A stretch of 64,000 nucleotides of DNA from Segetibacter sp. 3557_3 (GCF_004354985.1 NZ_SMSK01000005.1:1-64000), one strand, 5' to 3'. Counted from the first letter of the stretch, positions 45,526 to 54,604 are shown. Notes: generated from the letters alone by a model not told the origin. Translations and numbers: made by a program.

Positions 45526-45774
45526 ATGATCAACCCACAATTACAAAAATTACTAAGCAAGAAATATGAGCCATCAACAATGGTGGACCTGACTTTCAAG
45601 GGAAACGATCTGTCGTTTAAAACAGACGAAGATGGCAATCCTATTTTGTTGTTTATTGGAAAAAGAACAGCTGCTGGCACTGTAAAGGGCGAACGTTATG
45701 CGCGAACGCTAAAGCGGGATCCGGAGGGCAAAGTCATCAAAGATCATTGGGAGCAAAAAGGAAAAGCAACCTGA
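45526..45774 (+). CDS. Small conserved protein of unknown function
   Basis: An 82-residue soluble protein without signal peptide or cysteine. It resembles small hypothetical proteins often seen in Bacteroidota: a helix (NPQLQKLLSKKY), then beta-strands with charged turns (FKGNDLSFKTDEDGNPILLFIGKRT) and a basic tail ending KDHWEQKGKAT. Codon usage looks like the neighbours. I assign no function. Confidence 0.7.
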   Translation: MINPQLQKLLSKKYEPSTMVDLTFKGNDLSFKTDEDGNPILLFIGKRTAAGTVKGERYARTLKRDPEGKVIKDHWEQKGKAT

Positions 45775-45827
45775 TGGCGTACTGAGGCCAGGCAAGTCAA
45801 TAAACATCTACGATGCTGAATAGCGGA

Positions 45828-46310
45828 CTACAAGAGCTTTTTGAGCTCAAGCTCAAAGCCTTTTTCTGTTAATTGTTGATTGTAAAGCTGGTAGTATTTT
45901 TTGCTGTTGTTTACAAAAATACTCGCCGGGATTGCCCCTTGCCAGTTTTTGTCGATAATCGGAATGAACTTATCTGCATTGGTTTCGTTCAGGTACAGCA
46001 CCTTCGATTTGTAACCTTTCGACTTTACAAACGCCGGCAGGGTTTTCTGGTATGCGTCGGGGAAATCCAGGCTTACCAACACCAGCCTTACCGGTGCACC
46101 AGCCTTTTCAACACCGCTCTCAAAATACGGTATCTCACGTATACATGGCCCGCACCACGAGGCCCAAAAATTTACAATCATCGGACCGGTGCTTGTGTCA
46201 ATCATCTTTTTAACGTCTGCCGCACTTATTTTTGGAATGCTGTTTTTCGATTGCGCAATCACCGAAAATGAACTGAGCACAAGCATTGCAATAAGAATAG
46301 AATTTTTCAT
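45828..46310 (-). CDS. TlpA-like periplasmic thiol-disulfide oxidoreductase
   Basis: A 160-residue exported thioredoxin-fold protein. The signal peptide ends near residue 20 (VIAQ). The active site is NFWASWCGPC with Cys53 and Cys56, followed by the conserved REIPYFE helix. Such proteins reduce periplasmic disulfides, for example in cytochrome c maturation, but no such genes are adjacent. Its ATG overlaps the stop of the upstream methyltransferase gene by 4 bp (ATGA), so translation is coupled. Confidence 0.92.
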   Translation of the reverse strand: MKNSILIAMLVLSSFSVIAQSKNSIPKISAADVKKMIDTSTGPMIVNFWASWCGPCIREIPYFESGVEKAGAPVRLVLVSLDFPDAYQKTLPAFVKSKGYKSKVLYLNETNADKFIPIIDKNWQGAIPASIFVNNSKKYYQLYNQQLTEKGFELELKKLL

Positions 46311-46954
46311 AATGGTTCATTTAGATGATCCTTGTCTTTAAACCCCCATTCATTCAACAAGGACTCCCTGAAGTCCTTTGGCAACGACGGTCTCTCGTAA
46401 TGCCCCGCAGCCTTCTTCTGGCGGGAAGCCTCGTAGATGGATACGGCACAAGCTACCGAAATGTTTAAACTCCTGATGATACCATATTGCGGTATGATAA
46501 AATTTCCATCTGCCACCTGCCGAACCTCTTCACTTACACCGCTATGTTCGTTCCCAAAAACCAGTGCGACCGACTTTGTAAAATCAATGTCGTATAAGCT
46601 AACTGAATTGCCTTCGAGATGTGTAGTCAGTATTTTGTCGTATTTGCTCCTGAGCGCCTCCATACACGAAGCTGTATCCGTAAACTGGTGAACGGTGAGC
46701 CATTTGTTGGCACTGCTGCTACTGCGAAAGCCCCACTTCTTATGTGGTGGAATCCGGGTATTCAAAATGTACATTTCCTGTATGCCCACTGCATCACAGC
46801 TGCGCATTACCGCCGAAACATTGTGCGGATCAAATACGTTCTCCAGCAAAACCGTAAGGTTGTTTTGCCGTTGGTTTAAAACCGTTAAAAGTTTGTTTCT
46901 GCGCTCTGGAGTCATCTTATAAATCGAGGAACAAAAATGCATTAGCCCGGTCAA
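46307..46954 (-). CDS. SpoU/TrmH-family RNA 2'-O-methyltransferase
   Basis: A 2'-O-ribose methyltransferase of the SPOUT superfamily. Motif 1 is LENVFDPHNVSAVMRSCDAVG, given here in the pieces LENVFDPHNVSAV and MRSCDAVG; motif 2 is VALVFGNEHSGVS and motif 3 is IPQYGIIRSLNISVACAVSI (the knot). These resemble TrmH, which methylates G18 of tRNA. The open frame starts at 46954, but the Met at 46915 (TPERRNKLLTVL) gives the usual N-terminus and about 202 residues. It is translationally coupled to the TlpA-like gene. Confidence 0.9.
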   Translation of the reverse strand: MTGLMHFCSSIYKMTPERRNKLLTVLNQRQNNLTVLLENVFDPHNVSAVMRSCDAVGIQEMYILNTRIPPHKKWGFRSSSSANKWLTVHQFTDTASCMEALRSKYDKILTTHLEGNSVSLYDIDFTKSVALVFGNEHSGVSEEVRQVADGNFIIPQYGIIRSLNISVACAVSIYEASRQKKAAGHYERPSLPKDFRESLLNEWGFKDKDHLNEPL

Positions 46955-47046
46955 CTATCCCAAAAAAGTTTAAAACCAGGCTGTACTTTCCATAAAGAGA
47001 TTGAATTATATTTAATGTTTACAACCCTCAAACCCGATAAGGATCC

Positions 47047-48504
47047 ATGAAATACCCCCGCCTAAAAAATTTCATCAACGGCAATTTTATCGAATCCGCG
47101 TCGGATCGCAAACTGGAGGTGATCTCTCCTGGCGATGGCACTTTGCTTACAGAAGTTCCTCTATCAGATGCCGCAGATCTTAATGATGCCGTAAGCGGGG
47201 CAAAGGCAGCATTTCAACATTGGTCAAAGACCCCGATCAAAGAAAGGGTGCAGGTATTCTTTAAGTACAAATACCTTTTGGAACAGCACCTGCAGGAACT
47301 TGCCGCGCTGTGCTCCGAAGAAAACGGGAAAACGATTGGTGAGTCAATCGCTGAAATTGAAAAGTGCATAGAGCTCACCGAATTTGCCTGTTCGTTACCA
47401 CAGCTCGTTACCGGCGAGCTCCTTGAGGTCAGCCGTGGTGTTGAATGCCGGACTGAACACGTTCCCCTTGGCGTTGTTGCTTCAATCGTGCCTTTCAACT
47501 TTCCCAGCATGGTACCTAATTGGACCATTCCGAATGCCATTGCACTGGGCAATTGCATGATCATCAAACCGTCGGAGAAAGTACCCATTAGTTGTGGCCG
47601 GCTGGCTGAACTCCTAACCGAAGCAGGGTTGCCCCCCGGCGTATTCAGCATCGTGCACGGCGACGAGGAGATTGTCGGGGGCATCTGTGATCACCCCGGT
47701 ATAGAAGCCGTTTCTTTTGTCGGATCAACAAGAGTTGCCAGGTTGGTTTATCAACGTGCAACCAGTAATTACAAAAGATGCCTGGCATTAGGGGGTGCAA
47801 AGAATCACCTCATGGTTATGCCCGACGCTATCCCTGGGATGACGGCACAAAATGTGGCCGCCAGTATGAGCGGTTGTGCGGGACAGCGTTGTATGGCGGC
47901 CTCAGCAATGGTTGGGGTTGGCAACGTGGACCATATCATTGAAAAAATCTGCGAAGAGGCGCGCAAGATCATTCCCGGTGAAAACCTGGGCGCAGTAATT
48001 AATAAGGCATCCAAAGAAAGGATCGAACAATACATCACAGAAGCCGAAGAACAGGGTGCGAAAGTATTGGTAGACGGCCGCGGAACAAAGGTGGAAGGCA
48101 AAGAAAACGGAACCTATGTTGGACCAACCGTTATTGACAGGGTAACACCAGGCATGTCGGTAGCCAAAGAAGAAATTTTCGGACCGGTGATTAGCATCAT
48201 GCGAACAAATACCGTGGATGAAGCACTTGCTATTGAAAACGCTAATCCATATGGCAATGCCGCGTCGGTGTTTACCCAAAACGGTGGCGTAGCCCGGTAT
48301 ATCATAGAGAGGGCCAGTGCCGGAATGGTTGGCGTAAATGTAGGTGTGCCGGTACCAAGAGAGCCGTTTAGCTTTGGCGGCTGGAATGAAAGCAAGTTTG
48401 GCGTTGGTGATATTACCGGTAAAAGCTCTATTGAATTCTGGACGAAGCTTAAGAAAAGTACCATTAAGTGGAACGCCGAAGCAGGGGTGAATTGGATGAG
48501 CTGA
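47047..48504 (+). CDS. mmsA: CoA-acylating methylmalonate/malonate-semialdehyde dehydrogenase
   Basis: An NAD-dependent aldehyde dehydrogenase of 485 residues that oxidises malonate or methylmalonate semialdehyde with CoA to acetyl- or propionyl-CoA. The catalytic Cys282 is in GCAGQRCMA. The family markers PFNFPSMVPNWTIPNAIALG and FGGWNESKFGVGDITGKS-like ends are present. In reductive pyrimidine breakdown this is the last step, taking the semialdehyde made from beta-alanine (or beta-aminoisobutyrate). It heads the + strand block that also encodes the aminotransferase, permease and three pyrimidine-degrading activities. It could also serve valine or inositol catabolism. Confidence 0.93.
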   Translation: MKYPRLKNFINGNFIESASDRKLEVISPGDGTLLTEVPLSDAADLNDAVSGAKAAFQHWSKTPIKERVQVFFKYKYLLEQHLQELAALCSEENGKTIGESIAEIEKCIELTEFACSLPQLVTGELLEVSRGVECRTEHVPLGVVASIVPFNFPSMVPNWTIPNAIALGNCMIIKPSEKVPISCGRLAELLTEAGLPPGVFSIVHGDEEIVGGICDHPGIEAVSFVGSTRVARLVYQRATSNYKRCLALGGAKNHLMVMPDAIPGMTAQNVAASMSGCAGQRCMAASAMVGVGNVDHIIEKICEEARKIIPGENLGAVINKASKERIEQYITEAEEQGAKVLVDGRGTKVEGKENGTYVGPTVIDRVTPGMSVAKEEIFGPVISIMRTNTVDEALAIENANPYGNAASVFTQNGGVARYIIERASAGMVGVNVGVPVPREPFSFGGWNESKFGVGDITGKSSIEFWTKLKKSTIKWNAEAGVNWMS

Positions 48505-48517
48505 GGAAAAGAGTGAG

Positions 48518-48559
48518 GAGTTATGAGTTAAGAGTGATGAATTAAGAGTGATGAATTGA
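48518..48559. repeat. Degenerate heptanucleotide tandem repeat
   Basis: Six 7-bp units in register: GAGTTAT, GAGTTAA, GAGTGAT, GAATTAA, GAGTGAT, GAATTGA. They begin 14 bp after the mmsA stop. The same unit type recurs at 53572-53606 after hydA. Confidence 0.88.
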
Positions 48560-48572
48560 GCATTACCAGTGT

Positions 48573-48690
48573 CCCTGTCATCTCGAAGCACGATGGATCT
48601 CTGTAGCAAGTGATGAGTATGTTAAATGCTAAATGATGAAGGTTAGATGTTCCTGTCACCGCGAGGAATGAGGAATCTCTGCAATAAGTG
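48573..48690. repeat. Two copies of a dispersed-type repeat, 78 bp apart
   Basis: CCTGTCATCTCGAAGCACG at 48574 onward and CCTGTCACCGCGAGGAATG at 48652 onward are each followed by ATCTCTG and an AAGTG-type end, giving about 40-bp units. The pattern (TGTCAT, CGA, ATCTCTGC) is like dispersed intergenic repeats known in many bacteria. Between the copies, 48618-48650 is again heptamer-like (ATGTTAAATGCTAAATGATGA). Confidence 0.65.
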
Positions 48691-48910
48691 GAAAGACATG
48701 ACGCATGAGCTATGATAAAAGTTGAAGCATTGTCGTTTATCAGGGCCAGGTTTTTCATTGCTGCTTGAAAATATACCGTACAAGTGAGTGACACAACCGG
48801 AGCCGGGTAGAGATATGTCGCCGGGAACATAAAAAAAGTTGAATCCTTGGCATCTCTATTTTAGACGAGCAATATCAGCTATAATGGCAAATACCCGTTT
48901 TCACTCTCGA

Positions 48911-48966
48911 TTTCTAACTTTTGATTTTTGACTTTCGATTTTTGACTTTTGAATTTTGACTTTACA
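48911..48966. repeat. Degenerate heptanucleotide tandem repeat
   Basis: At least seven in-register 7-bp units of type NTTTTGA: CTTTTGA, TTTTTGA, CTTTCGA, TTTTTGA, CTTTTGA, ATTTTGA, CTTTACA. The tract ends about 34 bp before the aminotransferase ATG, in its leader region. Confidence 0.9.
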
Positions 48967-48999
48967 CTTTTTGCCCCGGTAATCCTTAAATCAACCAAC

Positions 49000-50358
49000 A
49001 TGAGTTTACTCGATTCAGTTATAGACCGGAAAACAGAAACCGAAGAGATCATACAGGATAATCTCGATTATACCTTGTTCTCCTGGAGTAAGCAAAAGGG
49101 TATCAATCCGATTGCCGTAAAGTACGGCGAAGGGGTTTACCTGTACGATTACGATGGTAAACGATACCTTGATTTTTCATCGGGGTTGATGAACGTGAAC
49201 ATCGGGCATGGCAACCAGCGCATAACCCGTGCAGTAGCCGACCAGATGCAACAGGTAGCGTATGTTACCCCTTCATGCGTTACCCGGGTTCGTGGAGAAC
49301 TGGGGAAGAAACTTGCGTCAATTTGCCCGGGAGATCTGAACAAAGCATTTTTCACCTTGTGCGGTGCAACGTCCATTGAAAACGCGATTAAACTTGCACG
49401 GGTATATACGGGCAGGCATAAGATCATCAGTCGCTACCAGTCTTACCATGGATCAACTTATGGGGTAATGTCTGCCGGCGGCGATCCGCGCAAGCTGCCC
49501 GCCGATGCACAGCAGGCGCCTAATTTTGTGTACATTGATATTCCGTACTTGTATCGTTGGAACTATGGTATCGAAAATTTACTAAAGGACGCGGTCGCGC
49601 AGTTGGAAAGAACAATCGCGTACGAAGGTCCGGGCAATATTGCAGCCATCTTGCTGGAAGGCGAGTCAGGCTCTTCCGGGTGCCTGCAATACCCTGAAGG
49701 TTATCTTGCAGCGGTGCGCGTCATTTGCGACCAGCAAGGTATTCTGCTGATTATCGACGAGGTGATGAGTGGCTTTGGCAGAACCGGCAAATGGTTTGGT
49801 TTTGAAAACCATAACATCGTTCCCGATATGATTGCAATGGCAAAGGGAGTTACTTCGGGCTACCTGCCATTCGGCTGCCTGATGGTTACTGACAAGATCG
49901 CCGCAAAGTACGACGACATCATGTTGCCACTCGGTCTTACTTACAGCGCTCACCCGGTAAGTTGTGCCGCTGCCCTCGAAACACTTGCCATTTATGAAGA
50001 CGAAAACCTGATTGGCAATGCGCATGCAATGGGCAAATACATTGATGTGCGACTGGAAGAGATGAAAGTTAAACATCCCAGCATAGGCGACTGCCGCAAT
50101 ACGGGTTTACTTGGGTGCATAGAGCTTGTAAAAAACAGGCAGACAAAAGAGCCCTTTGCTCCCTTTAACGCCAAACCGCATGAAATGGAGGTGATGAATA
50201 AGGTTGCTGCAAAAATCAGGGAACTCGGCATGTATACATTCGTGCGGTGGAGTTATGTATTTGTTGCTCCTCCCCTGTGTATTACGCGTGAACAGATTGA
50301 CGAAGGGCTGGCGATTATCGGTGAGGCACTAAAGATTGCAGATGGCGAAGTGGTATAG
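49000..50358 (+). CDS. Class III PLP-dependent aminotransferase, probable beta-alanine transaminase
   Basis: A 452-residue fold-type I omega-aminotransferase. The PLP-binding Lys282 lies in AMAKGVTSGYLP. The cofactor Asp precedes it in LLIIDEVMSGFGRTGKW, and the substrate-cofactor region LCGATSIENAIKLAR is intact. In this setting it should convert beta-alanine (from uracil) or beta-aminoisobutyrate (from thymine) to the semialdehyde used by the preceding dehydrogenase. The ATG at 49000 is preferred because the upstream extension to 48949 lies in the heptamer tract. Amino acceptor (pyruvate or 2-oxoglutarate) is unknown. Confidence 0.88.
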   Translation: MSLLDSVIDRKTETEEIIQDNLDYTLFSWSKQKGINPIAVKYGEGVYLYDYDGKRYLDFSSGLMNVNIGHGNQRITRAVADQMQQVAYVTPSCVTRVRGELGKKLASICPGDLNKAFFTLCGATSIENAIKLARVYTGRHKIISRYQSYHGSTYGVMSAGGDPRKLPADAQQAPNFVYIDIPYLYRWNYGIENLLKDAVAQLERTIAYEGPGNIAAILLEGESGSSGCLQYPEGYLAAVRVICDQQGILLIIDEVMSGFGRTGKWFGFENHNIVPDMIAMAKGVTSGYLPFGCLMVTDKIAAKYDDIMLPLGLTYSAHPVSCAAALETLAIYEDENLIGNAHAMGKYIDVRLEEMKVKHPSIGDCRNTGLLGCIELVKNRQTKEPFAPFNAKPHEMEVMNKVAAKIRELGMYTFVRWSYVFVAPPLCITREQIDEGLAIIGEALKIADGEVV

Positions 50359-50592
50359 AACACGGATTAGGAAGACTTATGTTGGACGTTGTATGCTACA
50401 TCCTGAATGTATGCAAACCCTGTAAAAGCTGAGGAAAAACAGCCTTTACGCCTCGGTTCGTATCGCTTAAAATAACACCCTAACTTGTTTCAAATGTTTC
50501 CGGGGAGCCAATATAGTAATCCGATCAAAGAAGGACAACATACCCCTGAATAAAGTTCGTTTATCACACGACTTATAAATTCAAAACACTCA

Positions 50593-52095
50593 ATGTCAAC
50601 CGCGTCTCCTAAGTCGTCATTACTTTACAGCGAAGACCTTGCACCCGTGCCGGTGCATAAACGTACGTGGACGACATGGAACTATGCCGCCTTATGGATC
50701 AGTATGAGTCTTTGCATACCGACTTATATGCTGGCGAGTTCGCTTATCGGTGGCGGGATGAACTGGTGGCAGGCAATTCTTACCATCTTTCTTGGCAATA
50801 CCATTGTACTTATTCCAATGATCCTGAACGGGCATGCAGGTGCCAAATACGGGATCCCATTTCCGGTGTTTGCACGGGCAAGCTTTGGTGTACGGGGCGC
50901 AAACATACCAGCTTTGCTTCGGGCGATTGTTGCCTGCGGCTGGTTTGGCATACAAGCATGGATCGGTGGATATGCTACCTACCTGATGGTGCGGCTTTGG
51001 ATCCCTGCCATCGACAGTTTACCCCAGGTGTTTCCTACCTCATGGACCCTCCAGACGGGACCGGCCATTTGCTTTTTCTTATTCTGGTTGCTGAACATGT
51101 TTGTCGTTTACCTTGGTGTGGAAAGCATTAAGAAGCTGCTACTTTTCAAAGCCTTTTTTTTACCAGTGGCCGCACTTGCCCTGTTGTTCTGGGCAATCAG
51201 CGCGGGCAAGGGCCTTGGCCCGATCCTTAATCAGCCTTCGAAGTTTGCCACCCACAACGCTTTCTGGAACTTCTTCTTTCCCGCACTTACGGGTATGGTT
51301 GGCTTCTGGGCGACGCTCTCGCTGAACATTCCCGACTTTACCCGCTACGCCAAAAGCCAGAAGGCACAGATCAACGGACAGATCATTGGCCTGCCCCCAT
51401 CCATGACTTTGTTTTCATTTATCGGGGTGGTAGTTACTTCGGCCACCGTCATCATTTATGGCGAAACCATCTGGGACCCGCTTGTGCTTGCAGGCAGGTT
51501 CGAAGGCAAGTTGCTGGTAAGCGTTGCCATGATTGCAGTTGCGATCTCTACCCTTGCCACGAACATCGCTGCCAACATTGTGAGCCCCGCAAACGACTTT
51601 GCAAACCTCGCACCGCAAAAGATCAACTTTAGAACAGGAGGTTATATCACCGGTATCATTGGTATACTCATCTTCCCCTGGAAGTTGATTGCTGATCCAA
51701 GCGGATATATATTCACCTGGCTGGTCGGTTACTCCAGCCTATTGGGACCGATTGGCGGGATCATGATCGCGGACTATTATTTCATCCGCAAACAACAATT
51801 GGTTGTGGATGAACTCTACCAGCTGGATGGCCTTTATACTTTCACCCGGGGGTTAAACTATAAAGCCGTAATCGCATTGCTGCTTGGTATCCTGCCCAAT
51901 GTGCCCGGCTTTCTTGCAACGGTTCAACTTGTATATCCCGATTCCATCTGGTCCTGGGTACTCAACATATATCACTATGCATGGTTTGCCGGCTTTCTTG
52001 TGTCGGGCCTGGTATACTACCTGCTCATGAAGGGTACACCGGTAACACGGCCAACTGTGCACGTGAGCAAAAATTTCTCAACTGAATTGGGGTAA
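50593..52095 (+). CDS. NCS1-family nucleobase:cation symporter
   Basis: A 500-residue inner-membrane transporter with about twelve helices, of the NCS1 family that carries uracil, allantoin, hydantoin or cytosine with H+ or Na+. Family segments include WTTWNYAALWISMSLCIPTY, GIPFPVFARASFGVRGAN, AWIGGYATYLM, FWATLSLNIPDFTRYAKSQ and GGIMIADYYFIRKQQL. Placement between the aminotransferase and dihydropyrimidinase genes points to uracil, thymine or a dihydropyrimidine as substrate. It begins 234 bp after the aminotransferase and 94 bp before hydA. Confidence 0.93.
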   Translation: MSTASPKSSLLYSEDLAPVPVHKRTWTTWNYAALWISMSLCIPTYMLASSLIGGGMNWWQAILTIFLGNTIVLIPMILNGHAGAKYGIPFPVFARASFGVRGANIPALLRAIVACGWFGIQAWIGGYATYLMVRLWIPAIDSLPQVFPTSWTLQTGPAICFFLFWLLNMFVVYLGVESIKKLLLFKAFFLPVAALALLFWAISAGKGLGPILNQPSKFATHNAFWNFFFPALTGMVGFWATLSLNIPDFTRYAKSQKAQINGQIIGLPPSMTLFSFIGVVVTSATVIIYGETIWDPLVLAGRFEGKLLVSVAMIAVAISTLATNIAANIVSPANDFANLAPQKINFRTGGYITGIIGILIFPWKLIADPSGYIFTWLVGYSSLLGPIGGIMIADYYFIRKQQLVVDELYQLDGLYTFTRGLNYKAVIALLLGILPNVPGFLATVQLVYPDSIWSWVLNIYHYAWFAGFLVSGLVYYLLMKGTPVTRPTVHVSKNFSTELG

Positions 52096-52189
52096 AAAAC
52101 GATTACTTGTCCCTAGTCATTTCGGCTTACTCAGGATACTATCGAAAGTGGACACCCACCAACATAAACAAAGGCATAGCTTTCAGCAC

Positions 52190-53569
52190 ATGAAAACGAT
52201 CATCAAAAACGGGAGGATCATTACAGCAGGGGCAGACTTCATCGCCGACATCCTCATCAGCGGAGAGGTCATACAGGCAATCGGGAAAGATCTTGACGAT
52301 ACCGTGGATCACCTGATTGATGCGTCTGGCTTGTTAGTATTCCCCGGTGGTATAGATCCGCATGTACACCTTGAGATGCCCTTCATGGGTACTTTCAGCA
52401 GTGACACTTACGAGTCGGGCACAAAGGCCGCACTATATGGCGGTACTACCACCGTTATTGACTTCATCCTGCAAAAACAGGGAAACTCACTGCGGTCGGC
52501 CTTTGATGAATGGAGCGGCCGGGCCACCGGTAATGCCGTGGGAGATTATAGCTTTCATATGGCCGTGACCGACTATAATGACAGCACCCGTCCCGAGATC
52601 AGGGAAATGATCGAAGAGGGGATCACCAGCTTTAAAACGTTTATGGCCTACAAAGGCGCATTAATGATCGACGATCGCCAGATGATTGGGCTTATGGACG
52701 AAGTAAAGCAACAGGGCGGCATGGTAACCGTACATGCAACGAACGGCGACATGATTGATTACCTGGTGCAGAAACACCGGTCTGAAGGCAAGCTATCGCC
52801 ATTATACCACTACCTGTCGCAACCTGAAGTTACCGAAGCCGAAGCCTCAGAACGGTTTGCCGATATGACCAACTATACCGGCTGCCCAGGGTACATTGTT
52901 CACCTTACCTGCGAAGGGGCCTTAAACGCTGTTCGGAATGCTACCCGGCGAAACCAACGGGTATTTGTTGAAACCTGTCTTCAATACCTGCTCCTCGACG
53001 CTTCGCTGTACGAACAGGATTTCGACGGGGCCAAATGGGTAATGTCGCCCCCGCTACGCGAAAAAAAGGACCAGGCAACACTTTGGGCCGGCCTTAACCA
53101 GGGGCTGGTGCAGGTAGTTGGAACGGATCACTGCCCTTTTACCTGGGAACAGAAGCTTATGGGTAGAGACGATTTTTCTAAAATTCCAAATGGACACCCT
53201 GCTATCGAACACCGGATGGAACTCCTGTACAGCGAAGGCGTACATGCAGGAAAAATCAGCCTGAATAAATACGTGGAAGTAACAAGTACCAATGCAGCTA
53301 AGATCTTTGGTATGTTCCCGAAAAAAGGAACAATTGGTATCGGCTCCGATGCCGACCTGGTGTTGTTTGATCCAAATGAACAACATACCTTATCAGTACA
53401 GAGCCATCATATGAACACCAACTATTCTGCTTACGAAGGCTGGCAAGTTACCGGTAAAGTAAAAAGGGTATTGCTAAGGGGAAAAGAAGTGATCCGGGAC
53501 AATGAATGCCTGGTACAGAAGGGCTATGGAAGATTTATAAAGCGGGAAAGGGTGAATGGAATAGTTTAA
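52190..53569 (+). CDS. hydA: Dihydropyrimidinase
   Basis: Opens the ring of dihydrouracil or dihydrothymine to the N-carbamoyl beta-amino acid. A 459-residue amidohydrolase with two-metal site: His58 and His60 in DPHVHLEM, the carboxylated Lys155 in MAYKGA, further His residues in VTVHATNGD and IVHLTCEG, and Asp in VGTDHCPF. ATG 52190 gives the usual MKTIIKNGRIIT start; the GTG at 52148 is less likely. It is the second enzyme of the reductive pathway, and its product goes to the ureidopropionase encoded 1.1 kb downstream, after the MNT-HEPN insertion. Confidence 0.95.
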   Translation: MKTIIKNGRIITAGADFIADILISGEVIQAIGKDLDDTVDHLIDASGLLVFPGGIDPHVHLEMPFMGTFSSDTYESGTKAALYGGTTTVIDFILQKQGNSLRSAFDEWSGRATGNAVGDYSFHMAVTDYNDSTRPEIREMIEEGITSFKTFMAYKGALMIDDRQMIGLMDEVKQQGGMVTVHATNGDMIDYLVQKHRSEGKLSPLYHYLSQPEVTEAEASERFADMTNYTGCPGYIVHLTCEGALNAVRNATRRNQRVFVETCLQYLLLDASLYEQDFDGAKWVMSPPLREKKDQATLWAGLNQGLVQVVGTDHCPFTWEQKLMGRDDFSKIPNGHPAIEHRMELLYSEGVHAGKISLNKYVEVTSTNAAKIFGMFPKKGTIGIGSDADLVLFDPNEQHTLSVQSHHMNTNYSAYEGWQVTGKVKRVLLRGKEVIRDNECLVQKGYGRFIKRERVNGIV

Positions 53570-53571
53570 GA

Positions 53572-53606
53572 GAGTTATGAGTTGTGAGTTAAGAATTATG
53601 AGTCAA
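53572..53606. repeat. Degenerate heptanucleotide tandem repeat
   Basis: Five 7-bp units in register: GAGTTAT, GAGTTGT, GAGTTAA, GAATTAT, GAGTCAA, starting 2 bp after the hydA stop codon. It runs directly into the end of the truncated MITE-like copy. Confidence 0.88.
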
Positions 53607-53740
53607 TGTCGTTTAGTTAAGTCGTTTGTCGATGGATTTGCTCCATAGAGCTGTTGAGTACAAGCCTGCCCCGCTGGAGCCATTCGAACGGTTGTTGCAC
53701 TAAAGCCCGACTTCCCAGCAGGTGGGCAATGGCTCTACAA
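53603..53740. mobile_element. Truncated or diverged copy of the MITE-like element
   Basis: TCAATGTCGTTTAGTTAAG (53603-53621) matches the terminal repeat of the 15910-16098 element, in inverse orientation. The stretch 53657-53691 aligns with its core at about 30 of 35 positions, and similarity fades toward 53740. The second terminal repeat is not found, so this copy is incomplete. It sits between hydA and the MNT-HEPN pair. Confidence 0.6.
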
Positions 53741-53864
53741 TTTAAAACTCTCAGTCAGGTCGAAAAATTACTTCAGTAATCGACAACCATAATCTGCTTA
53801 TATGCAAGCCATACATGAGTTTCTCGTAAACCGTATATTCTAAAAGAAAGTGGAACTTTGACCT

Positions 53865-54179
53865 GTGAAAGATCAAGCTGAAATATTGTTCACAATTAAG
53901 ACCCTGGTAACAGCGGAACTTCAGGATGCCAGACTATACCTTTTTGGAAGTCAGGCTACCGGGATCATAAATGACGAGAGTGATTGGGACATCCTGGTTA
54001 TCACATCAGCACCGGTTACTAAGGATTTGAAATCCCGGCTTCATTCTATAGTTTACCCGGTAAGTCGCGCTATTTTCTCGTATATTGATTTAGTGGTTGT
54101 CAATGAAAAAGATTGGGCGGAAGATCCTGCTTATTATGGATTAAGCTTATCGATTAATAATAGCTCCAGGAGGATATGA
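53865..54179 (+). CDS. Minimal nucleotidyltransferase (MNT), probable antitoxin partner
   Basis: A 104-residue MNT-fold protein with the active-site pattern LFGSQATGIINDESDWDILV (GSx...SDxD) and a third acidic residue in SYIDLVVV, so it should be an active nucleotidyltransferase. It begins with GTG and overlaps the following HEPN gene by 4 bp (ATGA), the usual organisation of MNT-HEPN pairs (type VII toxin-antitoxin), in which MNT adenylylates the HEPN toxin. It interrupts the pyrimidine degradation block between hydA and the ureidopropionase gene. Confidence 0.88.
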   Translation: MKDQAEILFTIKTLVTAELQDARLYLFGSQATGIINDESDWDILVITSAPVTKDLKSRLHSIVYPVSRAIFSYIDLVVVNEKDWAEDPAYYGLSLSINNSSRRI

Positions 54180-54604
54180 ACAGAAAAGCAGAAGCGATTG
54201 AGCTAAAGTTAACGAAAGCGAAATCACTGCTTTCCGAAATAGACGGGCTGATGAATATGAGGTTTTACACAACAGCTATCAGCCGCTTATATTACAGCTG
54301 CTATCACGCTACAAGAGCATTGTTGCTTACCATTGACCTCGTACCGAAAACCCATAAAGGTGTATCTAAGATGTTGCATGAACATTTTGTGAACAAAGAC
54401 TTGTTTAACATTGATCATGCAGCCTTTTACAACAACTTAATGCATGAACGAATTGATGATGATTATAATGATCACATGATCTCCGATGAGAACGAAGTCA
54501 TTGCTTTCATTGATCCAACAAAAGCGTACGTTGCCTATATCGAAACCCTGATTCATGCATACTTAAGTGCACCTGATACACCTGGCACATTCAATAAAGA
54601 ATAA
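54176..54604 (+). CDS. HEPN-domain protein, probable toxin partner of MNT
   Basis: A 142-residue all-helical HEPN protein. The first helical half has YTTAISRLYYSCYHATRALL, typical of the family. The second half has MHERIDDDYND, where Arg92 and Tyr97 sit as in the RxxxDY variant of these proteins rather than the canonical RX4-6H RNase motif. Ribonuclease activity is therefore plausible but not assured by the motif. It is translationally coupled to the MNT gene. It is a stand-alone module with no link to pyrimidine chemistry that I can see. Confidence 0.87.
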   Translation: MNRKAEAIELKLTKAKSLLSEIDGLMNMRFYTTAISRLYYSCYHATRALLLTIDLVPKTHKGVSKMLHEHFVNKDLFNIDHAAFYNNLMHERIDDDYNDHMISDENEVIAFIDPTKAYVAYIETLIHAYLSAPDTPGTFNKE

